From NCBI GenBank assembly GCA_003695285.1, contig RFIL01000186.1, positions 1 to 6,829 of the forward strand: DNA of 6,829 nt. Reading direction: 5' to 3'. The DNA is from Calditrichota bacterium (GTDB taxonomy: Bacteria > Calditrichota > Calditrichia > RBG-13-44-9 > J075). This document shows positions 1 to 5,418 of this stretch, piece by piece. The position numbers were made by a program, and so were the translations under genes. Numbering within the stretch: the stretch's first letter is position 1; each line of letters opens with the position of its first letter. The notes under the pieces were generated by a model. That model was given only the letters and a program-made list of their open reading frames with translations. It was not told the DNA's origin and did not search any database.

Positions 1-206
1 CCGGTGAAAGCGACCGAACCTACCTGATAGTGATAGATCAAATATGAGGTTAAAAACAGAAATGATGAAATGAGCGCAGCAATCATACATTTCTTGTGTG
101 CCTGTCGATTCCCTTGTTTAATAAAACGATAACCACTAAACAAAAAAACAAAACTGAGCCCGTTAAACACAGCGTTCAGTGTGGGAAGATTAGAAGCCGT
201 AAACAT
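1..206 (-). CDS. DUF420 family membrane protein (CtaM/YozB-like), 5' part only
   Basis: An open frame on the minus strand starts at ATG 206-204 and runs off the left edge after 68 codons. It is preceded by an in-frame stop at 245-243 and by a purine-rich GGAAAGGAAA ribosome site 5-6 nt before the ATG. The protein opens MFTASNLPTLNAVFNG, has a first hydrophobic helix around residues 10-28, a basic loop (RQAHKK, residues 34-39) and a second helix around 41-60 ending in YLIYHYQVGS. The LPxLNA opening, the His in the basic loop (H37) and the helix ending in YHYxxGS are, from memory, the pattern of the DUF420 family, a small four-helix inner-membrane protein. Family members such as Staphylococcus CtaM are needed for haem-copper oxidase activity and often sit near oxidase or Sco/CtaG genes. 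Those neighbours would lie outside this window. About half the protein is missing. The family call is fairly sure; the oxidase role here is inferred. Confidence 0.8.
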   Translation of the reverse strand, partial: MFTASNLPTLNAVFNGLSFVFLFSGYRFIKQGNRQAHKKCMIAALISSFLFLTSYLIYHYQVGSVAFT

Positions 207-212
207 GCATTT

Positions 213-218
213 CCTTTC
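213..218 (-). promoter_or_regulatory. Ribosome binding site of the DUF420 gene
   Basis: Read on the minus strand the bases are AAAGGA, part of GGAAAGGAAATGC, placed about 6 nt before ATG 206-204. This site supports that ATG as the start. It also fits the protein, since the family-like LPxLNA sequence begins a few residues later. Confidence 0.6.
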
Positions 219-350
219 CGGTATCCGTTTTTCTTTAACGGTTTAATATACAATAAATCAAGAATAAAAAATATTGAAATCTACAGTCTCCGTCATTCGA
301 GTTGAGAAAATAGTTTTGCTCTGTTAGGCCAGTGGAAATTTCCTTCCCGG

Positions 351-359
351 TTATCCACA
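351..359 (+). promoter_or_regulatory. Consensus DnaA-box-like 9-mer TTATCCACA
   Basis: The 9-mer TTATCCACA matches the consensus DnaA box exactly and lies in the divergent intergenic region, about 110 bp before the predicted pruA -35. It is single. A second identical copy at 5900-5908 lies inside the S9 peptidase gene, so chance is a fair explanation. There is no cluster of boxes and no AT-rich unwinding module of the kind that marks an origin. A regulatory role for DnaA here is only a possibility. Confidence 0.25.
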
Positions 360-468
360 AGAGGACGTAACGATGTACTCCCAACGGATGAAGATGAAAT
401 GTAGAAAATCAAAATTTATTCTGCAAGAATCGGGGTGAATTGCTTTCCGTGACCATCTTCAAATTACC

Positions 469-497
469 TTGACATCTTTTGTTAAAAATCCTAAACT
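469..497 (+). promoter_or_regulatory. Probable sigma70-type promoter of pruA
   Basis: A perfect -35 hexamer TTGACA (469-474) is followed by a 17-nt spacer and the -10 candidate TAAACT (492-497, four of six consensus bases). Transcription would start near 504, giving a leader of about 60 nt before the pruA ATG. The ideal -35 and ideal spacing in a non-coding stretch directly before a well-defined gene make this the best promoter in the window. Confidence 0.6.
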
Positions 498-563
498 ATT
501 CGTTGTTTAAAAAGAGCTTAAAACCTTACAATTCACGAAATAAATAAACATCGGAGGTGAACC

Positions 564-2195
564 ATGTCGAATGCCTACTTTAAAGTTCCTCAACCACAAA
601 ACGAGCCGATCTTATCATACGCTCCGGGAACTCCTGAAAGAGCAGAGCTGAAAGCTAAGTTACAGGAAATGAAATCTCAGCAAATTGAAATCCCCTTAAT
701 TATTGGAGGCGAAGAGATTAAAACTGGAAACACCGGTGAGCTGAAAGTGCCCCATGACCACTCCGTATCCTTGGGGGTTTATCACAAAGCCGGGGAAAAA
801 GAAGTGAACATGGCCATTGAAGCCGCTCTGGAGGCGCAGAAAATCTGGGCAACCATGCCCTGGGAACATCGGGTATCTATTTTCTTAAAAGCGGCCGATT
901 TATTGGCGGGTCCCTGGCGTTCAACCCTGAATGCCGCCACCATGTTAGGACAATCTAAAACTGTCTTTCAGGCAGAAATTGATTCCGCCTGTGAGCTAAT
1001 CGACTTCTGGCGATTTAACTCTTACTATATGACCCAATTGATGGCCGATCAACCCTACTCTCCACGGGGAATGTGGAATCGCATGGAATATCGGCCTTTA
1101 GAAGGATTCGTTTTTGCTGTGACCCCCTTTAATTTCACCTCCATCGCTGGTAATTTACCCACTTCCCCGGCAATCGTCGGGAATGTCGCTTTATGGAAAC
1201 CGGCTTCCAGTGCCGTCTATTCAGCTTATTTTATCATGAAATTGCTGGAAGAGGCAGGATTACCCAAAGGAGTGATAAATTTTGTGCCCGGATCCGGTGG
1301 GCAGGTAGGAACCCCGGCTATGAATAGTCCCCACCTCTCGGGAATACACTTTACCGGCTCCACAGCCACATTTCAAGCCATGTGGAAGACCGTTGGAGAA
1401 AATATTGCAAATTATAAATATTATCCTCGCATTGTTGGTGAAACCGGGGGTAAGGATTTCATCTTTGCCCATAAAACCGCTGATGTGGATGCCCTGGTGG
1501 TGGCTGCCTTACGCGCCGCTTTTGAATATCAGGGGCAAAAGTGCTCGGCTGCTTCCCGGATGTACATCCCGCGTTCCATCTGGCCGGAGTTCAAAGACAA
1601 ATACGTGGCACAGGTGAAGGAAATCAAAATGGGCGATCCCATGGATTTTACCAACTTTATGACCGCTGTGATTGATAAGGCTGCATTTGAAAGTATTGTC
1701 AGCTACATCGATTATGCAAAAAATTCCAGTGAAGCAGAATTTATCACCGGTGGTGGATATGATGGCAGCAAGGGGTGGTTTATTGAACCTACCACCATTG
1801 TCACTACTAATCCCCATTTTAAAACGATGGAGGAAGAAATTTTTGGGCCGGTGTTAACCATTTATGTCTATGAGGATGAAAAATTTGATGAGACGTTAGA
1901 GCTCTGTGATAACACCTCTCCGTATGGGTTAACCGGTGCTATCTTTGCCCAGGACAGAGAAGCCATTATTAAAATGTCAGATGCCCTGAGAAACGCAGCA
2001 GGGAATTTTTACATTAACGATAAACCCACTGCCGCAGTGGTGGGACAACAACCCTTTGGCGGGAGTCGGGCATCGGGGACCAATGACAAAGCCGGTAGTG
2101 CCATGAATCTGCTCCGCTGGATGTCGGTGCGTTCCATCAAAGAAACGATGGTACCACCAAAAGACTGGCGCTATCCGTTTATGGATGCTGAGTAA
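564..2195 (+). CDS. pruA: L-glutamate gamma-semialdehyde dehydrogenase (1-pyrroline-5-carboxylate dehydrogenase)
   Basis: This NAD-dependent cytoplasmic enzyme oxidises L-glutamate gamma-semialdehyde (from P5C) to glutamate, the second step of proline catabolism and part of arginine/ornithine breakdown. The 543-residue protein is a full-length single-domain aldehyde dehydrogenase of the ALDH4A1 type, not the bifunctional PutA. Visible family motifs are TPFN with the oxyanion Asn190, WKPAS (211-215, Lys212 for the cofactor), the Rossmann-loop HFTGS (262-266), the general base Glu293 in VGETGGKDF, the nucleophile Cys327 in GQKCSAASR, EEEIFGPVL (423-431) and PFGGSRASGTND (497-508). The start is set by a very strong site GGAGGTGA (553-560), 6 nt from its core to the ATG. 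It is preceded by its own promoter and followed by a hairpin terminator, so it is probably expressed alone. No proline dehydrogenase gene is in the window. The identification is secure. Confidence 0.96.
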   Translation: MSNAYFKVPQPQNEPILSYAPGTPERAELKAKLQEMKSQQIEIPLIIGGEEIKTGNTGELKVPHDHSVSLGVYHKAGEKEVNMAIEAALEAQKIWATMPWEHRVSIFLKAADLLAGPWRSTLNAATMLGQSKTVFQAEIDSACELIDFWRFNSYYMTQLMADQPYSPRGMWNRMEYRPLEGFVFAVTPFNFTSIAGNLPTSPAIVGNVALWKPASSAVYSAYFIMKLLEEAGLPKGVINFVPGSGGQVGTPAMNSPHLSGIHFTGSTATFQAMWKTVGENIANYKYYPRIVGETGGKDFIFAHKTADVDALVVAALRAAFEYQGQKCSAASRMYIPRSIWPEFKDKYVAQVKEIKMGDPMDFTNFMTAVIDKAAFESIVSYIDYAKNSSEAEFITGGGYDGSKGWFIEPTTIVTTNPHFKTMEEEIFGPVLTIYVYEDEKFDETLELCDNTSPYGLTGAIFAQDREAIIKMSDALRNAAGNFYINDKPTAAVVGQQPFGGSRASGTNDKAGSAMNLLRWMSVRSIKETMVPPKDWRYPFMDAE

Positions 2196-2218
2196 TATTT
2201 TTTGAGAAAAAGAACAAT

Positions 2219-2257
2219 GAAAGCCGTCGGTTATTGATGATCGGCGGCTTTCTTCGT
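2219..2257 (+). terminator. Hairpin terminator after pruA
   Basis: GAAAGCCGTCGG (2219-2230) pairs with TCGGCGGCTTTC (2241-2252), giving a 12-bp stem with two G-T wobbles and a 10-nt loop. It begins 23 nt after the pruA stop. The T-rich tail is short and mixed (TTTCTTC), so termination may be partial, which could let some transcript reach the small gene downstream. Confidence 0.7.
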
Positions 2258-2291
2258 ACCGGGGTGATTTAGCTCATTAAAAGGGAGACCA

Positions 2292-2450
2292 ATGAAGAAA
2301 CAAACGGAATGGATTCTTATCATTGCTATACTGGGACTGGTAGATATTTTTATCCCAATTCCCATCCTGGCTATCTTGCTCATTTATGGAATTCTGGGAC
2401 GACCGAAATGGTTTATGGATATATTAGATGACCTGAACCAAAACAGATAG
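2292..2450 (+). CDS. Small hydrophobic membrane protein, 52 residues
   Basis: This is a short gene with ATG at 2292 and stop TAG at 2448-2450, preceded by a good ribosome site AAGGGAG (core 2283-2287, 4 nt from the ATG). The protein starts MKKQTEWILI. It has a long hydrophobic stretch from about residue 7 to 35, interrupted only by Asp18 and carrying an IPIPI kink, then a basic-aromatic RPKWF (37-41) and an acidic amphipathic tail (MDILDDL). This suggests either one long kinked helix or a tight helical hairpin, with the C-terminus at the membrane face. I recognise no named family, although small proteins with a hydrophobic core followed by RPxWF occur in many bacteria. It lies 39 nt after the pruA terminator and 148 bp before the peptidase gene. 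No function can be given; coding status rests on the ribosome site and the membrane-protein-like composition. Confidence 0.6.
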   Translation: MKKQTEWILIIAILGLVDIFIPIPILAILLIYGILGRPKWFMDILDDLNQNR

Positions 2451-2510
2451 ATAGGGAATGTGAACTGATCTTTTTTGCCTCTTGTTAAAATTGGTTAAAT
2501 CCTCAATGCA

Positions 2511-2523
2511 TGACCAACGGTCA
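2511..2523. promoter_or_regulatory. Inverted repeat TGACC-N3-GGTCA, possible operator
   Basis: TGACC AAC GGTCA is a perfect inverted repeat. One further A-T pair on each side (2510 and 2524) makes arms of 6 bp around a 3-nt centre. It lies 75 bp before the peptidase ATG and directly abuts a possible -35 at 2525. Its symmetry and place resemble a repressor or activator half-site pair; the regulator is unknown. Confidence 0.35.
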
Positions 2524-2524
2524 T

Positions 2525-2553
2525 TTGGATTTTGTAAAAAATTTGATTATGTT
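2525..2553 (+). promoter_or_regulatory. Possible promoter of the M28 peptidase gene
   Basis: A weak -35 TTGGAT (2525-2530) is separated by 17 nt from TATGTT (2548-2553, four of six bases). Spacing is ideal but both hexamers are imperfect. The transcript would start about 40 nt before the ATG at 2599. The adjoining inverted repeat makes this site more plausible than the hexamers alone. Confidence 0.35.
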
Positions 2554-2598
2554 CATCCTTCAATTCAGGTAACCAATAACATCAATAAGGCAAAGCAG

Positions 2599-4266
2599 AT
2601 GAAAAGGTTTTTTATAGCAGGAATAGTGATGTTTTTTGTAAGCGCATGTAGTGATAATACTGAGGTGACAATGGATAAGGCAGCAGCGATAATTGATCTG
2701 GAGAGTTATACTCAACATGTAAAAGTGATTTCTTCCGATGAGTTTGCCGGGAGGGCGCCTTCATCAATCGGAGAAGAGAAGACCATCCATTATCTGGCAG
2801 AGGAATTTCAGAAACTGGGAGTACAACCTGGAAATGGTGATAGTTATTTTCAGGAAGTATCCCTGGTAGAAATGGTAACTACTCCGCCTTCTAATTTGAC
2901 AATAACCATCAATGAAACGCAAAATTTAGATTTGCGCTGGAAAAAGGATTATGTTGCCATCACCCGTCGCATGCAACCGGAAGTACGAGTTGAAAACTCA
3001 CCCCTAGTATTTGCAGGATATGGGATCGTGGCTCCCGAGTATGGCTGGAATGACTATAAGGGATTGGATGTAAAAGGAAAAACGGTTGTGGTTCTGGTAA
3101 ATGATCCCGGTTTTGCCACAAGGGATAGTAGTCTGTTTAATGGACGTGCCATGACCTATTATGGCCGTTGGACCTACAAGTATGAAGAAGCCGCACGACA
3201 GGGAGCGACCGGAATTATGATTATTCATGAAACGGAGCCGGCCGGATACCCCTGGGAGGTGGTTGAAGGCGGCTGGACCGGATCGCAGTTTTATCTGGAA
3301 TCGGATAATAAAAACATGAACCGCTGTGCTCTGGAAGGTTGGTTATCCAGGGATGCGGCTGAGCGACTGTTGACGAGTGCTGGATTGGATCTACAGGCTT
3401 TGAAAGAAGCAGCAACCCATCCTGAATTTAAAGCCATCCCATTAAATGCGAGTTATTCAATAAAAATGACCAATACCATTAAAAGTTCAACCTCCAACAA
3501 CGTTCTGGGGCTTGTTCCGGGACATAAACGTCCGGAGGAGGTCATCATCTATACGGCTCATTGGGATCATTTCGGGACTCGCCCTGAACTGGAGGGGGAT
3601 CAAATTTTGAATGGTGCGCGGGATAATGCCACTGGTACTGCCGCTTTATTGGAGCTGGCAAAAGCCTTTCTGAAGGCACCGTTACCCCCGGAACGCTCCA
3701 TCCTTTTGCTGGCCGTTACGGCAGAAGAACAAGGATTACTGGGTTCCAAATACTATGCAGAACATCCGGTCTTTCCTCTCAATAAAACGGTGGCTGTATT
3801 AAACATGGATGCCCTGAATATTTTCGGAAAAATGAAAGACATCACCATCATTGGGAAAGGGAATTCCGAATTAGACGAATATGTAGAACGGGCGGCGAAG
3901 GAGCAAGGGCGCTATGTTCGACCGGATCCGGAACCAGAAAAAGGGGGCTTTTATCGTTCCGATCACTTTAGTTTTGCCCGAAAAGGTGTGCCGGCACTTT
4001 ACACCAAGATGGGCATTGATCACGTCTCAAAAGGGGCAGAATGGACATTGCAACAAGTAAATGATTGGGTAAAAAATCACTACCACAAACCCTCTGATGA
4101 GTACGATCCTGAGACCTGGGATTTAACCGGTGCTGTCGACGATATTCGTTTGTTGTTTCGTGTGGGCTATCAATTAAGTATGGAAACTCGTTTTCCCAAC
4201 TGGTATCCGGGAAATGAGTTTCGGGCTTTGCGCGATGCCATGATGAAACCCAATCTAACCGATTAG
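2599..4266 (+). CDS. M28 family zinc aminopeptidase, PA-domain type, predicted lipoprotein
   Basis: This is a predicted exported metallopeptidase that trims N-terminal residues from peptides using two zinc ions. The 555-residue product begins MKRFFIAGIVMFFVSAC, a lipoprotein signal with lipobox VSAC and Cys17 as the lipidated residue. A PA (protease-associated) insert lies at about 125-285, including FAGYGIVAPEYGWNDY and EEAARQGATGIMIIHE. The M28 core follows: AHWDHFG (His321, Asp323), NGARDNATGTA (Asp342), TAEEQGLLGS (catalytic Glu376, zinc-binding Glu377), LNMDALN (Asp404), YRSDHFSF (Asp455-His456) and YHKPSDE (His496, the expected last zinc ligand). All expected metal and catalytic residues are present, so it should be active. 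The frame is open back to a TTG at 2482, but the added 39 residues are not signal-like, while ATG 2599 is followed at once by the lipoprotein signal and preceded by AAGG (2587-2590). The exact substrate specificity is not readable. Confidence 0.92.
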   Translation: MKRFFIAGIVMFFVSACSDNTEVTMDKAAAIIDLESYTQHVKVISSDEFAGRAPSSIGEEKTIHYLAEEFQKLGVQPGNGDSYFQEVSLVEMVTTPPSNLTITINETQNLDLRWKKDYVAITRRMQPEVRVENSPLVFAGYGIVAPEYGWNDYKGLDVKGKTVVVLVNDPGFATRDSSLFNGRAMTYYGRWTYKYEEAARQGATGIMIIHETEPAGYPWEVVEGGWTGSQFYLESDNKNMNRCALEGWLSRDAAERLLTSAGLDLQALKEAATHPEFKAIPLNASYSIKMTNTIKSSTSNNVLGLVPGHKRPEEVIIYTAHWDHFGTRPELEGDQILNGARDNATGTAALLELAKAFLKAPLPPERSILLLAVTAEEQGLLGSKYYAEHPVFPLNKTVAVLNMDALNIFGKMKDITIIGKGNSELDEYVERAAKEQGRYVRPDPEPEKGGFYRSDHFSFARKGVPALYTKMGIDHVSKGAEWTLQQVNDWVKNHYHKPSDEYDPETWDLTGAVDDIRLLFRVGYQLSMETRFPNWYPGNEFRALRDAMMKPNLTD

Positions 4267-4311
4267 TTGGTCTGAAATCTTCAACTCCTCATTTCAAGTG
4301 ACAACCCTTCT

Positions 4312-4339
4312 CTCCCTCCTGAATAGATTAAGGAGGGAG
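4312..4339 (+). terminator. Hairpin after the M28 peptidase gene, weak terminator candidate
   Basis: CTCCCTCCT (4312-4320) pairs perfectly with AGGAGGGAG (4331-4339) around a 10-nt loop, 45 nt after the peptidase stop. There is no T-run after the stem (TCCTATCCC follows), so it is not a textbook intrinsic terminator. It may instead stabilise the 3' end of the mRNA or act with a factor. Confidence 0.4.
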
Positions 4340-4448
4340 GTCCTATCCCTTTAAACTTTCTGCTATCTTTTCTCAAATTTGGATGAACATTTTTGTCTTA
4401 AAATAAACCACACAGCTCTATTTGATATCTTCCCCCTAGATTTCTCAA

Positions 4449-4476
4449 TTGACCAAAATTGTGTTGAAAATATACA
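4449..4476 (+). promoter_or_regulatory. Probable promoter of the sorting-domain protein gene
   Basis: TTGACC (4449-4454, five of six consensus bases) is followed after 16 nt by TATACA (4471-4476, four of six). The start would fall near 4483, leaving an AT-rich leader of about 135 nt before the ATG. Nothing better placed is visible nearer the gene. Confidence 0.4.
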
Positions 4477-4487
4477 CTTTTGAAAAT
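4464..4487 (+). repeat. Direct repeat TTGAAAAT, two copies 16 bp apart
   Basis: TTGAAAAT occurs at 4464-4471 and again at 4480-4487; the longer pattern TTGAAAATNTA is also shared. The copies flank and overlap the proposed -10 element, so they could be a regulator site. In a stretch this AT-rich, an 8-bp repeat may also arise by chance. Confidence 0.3.
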
Positions 4488-4607
4488 CTATTGTGGAAAA
4501 GGTACCCTTTTTTGTATGGAATTACAGCTATTTTGATATTAACAGACTAATTGGTACTTGCTTTGCATGAATATTGGCAGGGGTTCGGGAATTGTTAAAC
4601 TTAAATT

Positions 4608-4614
4608 AAAGGAG
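4608..4614 (+). promoter_or_regulatory. Ribosome binding site deciding the start at 4621
   Basis: AAAGGAG ends 6 nt before ATG 4621. The frame is open back to a TTG at 4558, but this site and the signal peptide that begins right after the ATG fix the start at 4621. Confidence 0.8.
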
Positions 4615-4620
4615 TTTGTG

Positions 4621-5301
4621 ATGCGAGTAGTATTGTCACTGTTGTTAGCGGTTGGTTTAATAATATTCACAGCTTCGGCTTCCAAGCCCTCTTTTAATGG
4701 CTCAGCTCCCGGATGCAGTGGAGGTGGTTGCCACAATTTACAAGATGGTATTGTTAGTGTGGCTGCAAATGGTTTGACAGTGGAGGTAACGGTAAGTGGT
4801 GTTACTCCTGGAAAAAAGGTTGCGGGTGAATTGGTAGATGCCAGTGGTACCGTTGTGGATGTTATTGATAAAACCGGTAACAATCCATTTACTTTAACCG
4901 CACCCCAGGAAGGTATGTATCGGGTAAATGCCGGATTTAAAAATCCCCAATTAAAATGGGATTCAACCATGGTCAATATCTCTCTCACCGGCGTTGAACC
5001 TCCTATGGTGACGAATGAAATCCGAGAGTTCCAGTTATATCCTAATCATCCCAACCCTTTCAACCCCTCTACGCGAATTCAGTTTTCTTTGCCCACAGCT
5101 GATAATATCCAGCTGATTGTTTACAATATCAGAGGGCAGGAAGTTCGCACCCTTGCCAGTGGATTTTTTCAGGCTGGAAGTTACGCATTCATCTGGGATG
5201 GGAAGAACAATAACGGAAAACAACTCCCCTCAGGTGTGTATATTGGGGTGTTAAAAGGGAGTCAGGAATTGAGAAGCATTCGCATGGTGTTGACCAAGTA
5301 A
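4621..5301 (+). CDS. Secreted protein with one CX4CH motif and a C-terminal NPFNPS sorting/FlgD-like domain
   Basis: The 226-residue product has a Sec signal peptide (MRVVLSLLLAVGLIIFTASA, likely cut after Ala20). Shortly after it comes Cys32-SGGG-Cys37-His38, in the context NGSAPGCSGGGCHNLQDG. This resembles the N-terminal Cys-Cys-His segment of secreted reeler or choice-of-anchor type proteins of the FCB group, and a CX4CH haem-c site as in tetrahaem cytochromes c3. Residues 43-123 look like a small beta-sandwich (VEVTVSGVTPGKKVAGELVD). The C-terminal part (136-226) is the FlgD/type IX sorting type: LYPNHPNPFNPSTRIQFSLP, then VYNIRGQEVRTL, WDGKNNNGKQLPSGVY and a basic end. It is therefore likely exported and possibly delivered to the cell surface by a type IX-like system. 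No far Met ligand is assigned, so haem binding is a suggestion only; the cysteines might bind metal or form a disulfide. The domain architecture is secure, the function unknown. Confidence 0.85.
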   Translation: MRVVLSLLLAVGLIIFTASASKPSFNGSAPGCSGGGCHNLQDGIVSVAANGLTVEVTVSGVTPGKKVAGELVDASGTVVDVIDKTGNNPFTLTAPQEGMYRVNAGFKNPQLKWDSTMVNISLTGVEPPMVTNEIREFQLYPNHPNPFNPSTRIQFSLPTADNIQLIVYNIRGQEVRTLASGFFQAGSYAFIWDGKNNNGKQLPSGVYIGVLKGSQELRSIRMVLTK

Positions 5302-5366
5302 GTTGTGCAGCAATGAGGATGAACTCTCTTTAGTGATTTTAGCCTGTTCGTTCCCTCATCACAATC

Positions 5367-5413
5367 AAAGGTGCTGTCAGATAGAGAAATTCTCTCTGAC
5401 AGCACCTTTTTTT
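5367..5413 (+). terminator. Strong intrinsic terminator between convergent genes
   Basis: AAAGGTGCTGTCAGA (5367-5381) pairs with TCTGACAGCACCTTT (5395-5409). Beyond one mismatch the stem continues with AGAG (5383-5386) against TTCT (5390-5393), closing a 3-nt AAA loop. Seven T residues (5407-5413) follow on the plus strand. It lies 65 nt after the sorting-domain gene. On the minus strand it sits just after the S9 stop codon but has only a weak T tail (TTTGATTGT), so it may serve both genes, less efficiently in reverse. Confidence 0.9.
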
Positions 5414-5418
5414 AGTGC

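Larger units (their letters stand above)
207..563. other. Divergent intergenic region between the DUF420 gene and pruA
   Basis: No convincing gene is seen here. The region carries the outward promoters of the DUF420 gene (minus) and pruA (plus). It is AT-rich, notably 240-320. It contains a perfect 10-bp palindrome GGAAATTTCC (334-343), a consensus DnaA box (351-359) and the pruA promoter (469-497). A minus-strand -10-like TATATT lies at 250-245, but I find no matching -35, so the DUF420 promoter is not placed. A plus-strand open frame at 96-305 overlaps this region and the DUF420 gene; its product is Lys/Asn-rich with no recognisable domain, and I treat it as a shadow. Confidence 0.6.
4267..4620. 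other. AT-rich intergenic region between the M28 peptidase and the sorting-domain protein
   Basis: No gene is seen in these 354 bp. They hold a hairpin just after the peptidase gene (4312-4339), a probable promoter (4449-4476) with overlapping short direct repeats (4464-4487), and a long AT-rich leader before ATG 4621. An open frame on the minus strand at 4539-4988 covers part of it, but it is antisense to the next gene and has no domain. Confidence 0.6.

Noticed and set aside
96..305. 69-codon plus-strand open frame
   Set aside because: It is antisense to the start of the DUF420 gene and its promoter region. The product is Lys/Asn-rich with no domain, and the first codon is a GTG without a good ribosome site.
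311..318. Bacteroidota-type -7 element TAGTTTTG (TAnnTTTG)
   Set aside because: It is about 245 bp from the pruA start with no matching upstream TTTG at the usual distance checked convincingly, while a TTGACA-17-TAAACT promoter lies closer to the gene.
351..359. Possible replication origin marked by a DnaA box
   Set aside because: Only one box is present in the non-coding region, no dnaA, dnaN or rnpA-type neighbours are seen, and the other identical 9-mer is inside a coding sequence.
1260..1857. Several open frames on both strands inside pruA
   Set aside because: They are fully contained in a conserved enzyme gene with all motifs intact, and none shows a domain or a ribosome site.
4539..4988. 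149-codon minus-strand open frame
   Set aside because: It is antisense to the well-supported secreted protein gene, has no recognisable domain or signal, and is best explained as a mirror of that gene's codon pattern.
4621..5301. Classical multihaem cytochrome or nitrite reductase-type protein
   Set aside because: Only one Cys-Cys-His motif is present, and the rest of the protein is beta-sandwich and sorting domain, so no multihaem enzyme can be supported.
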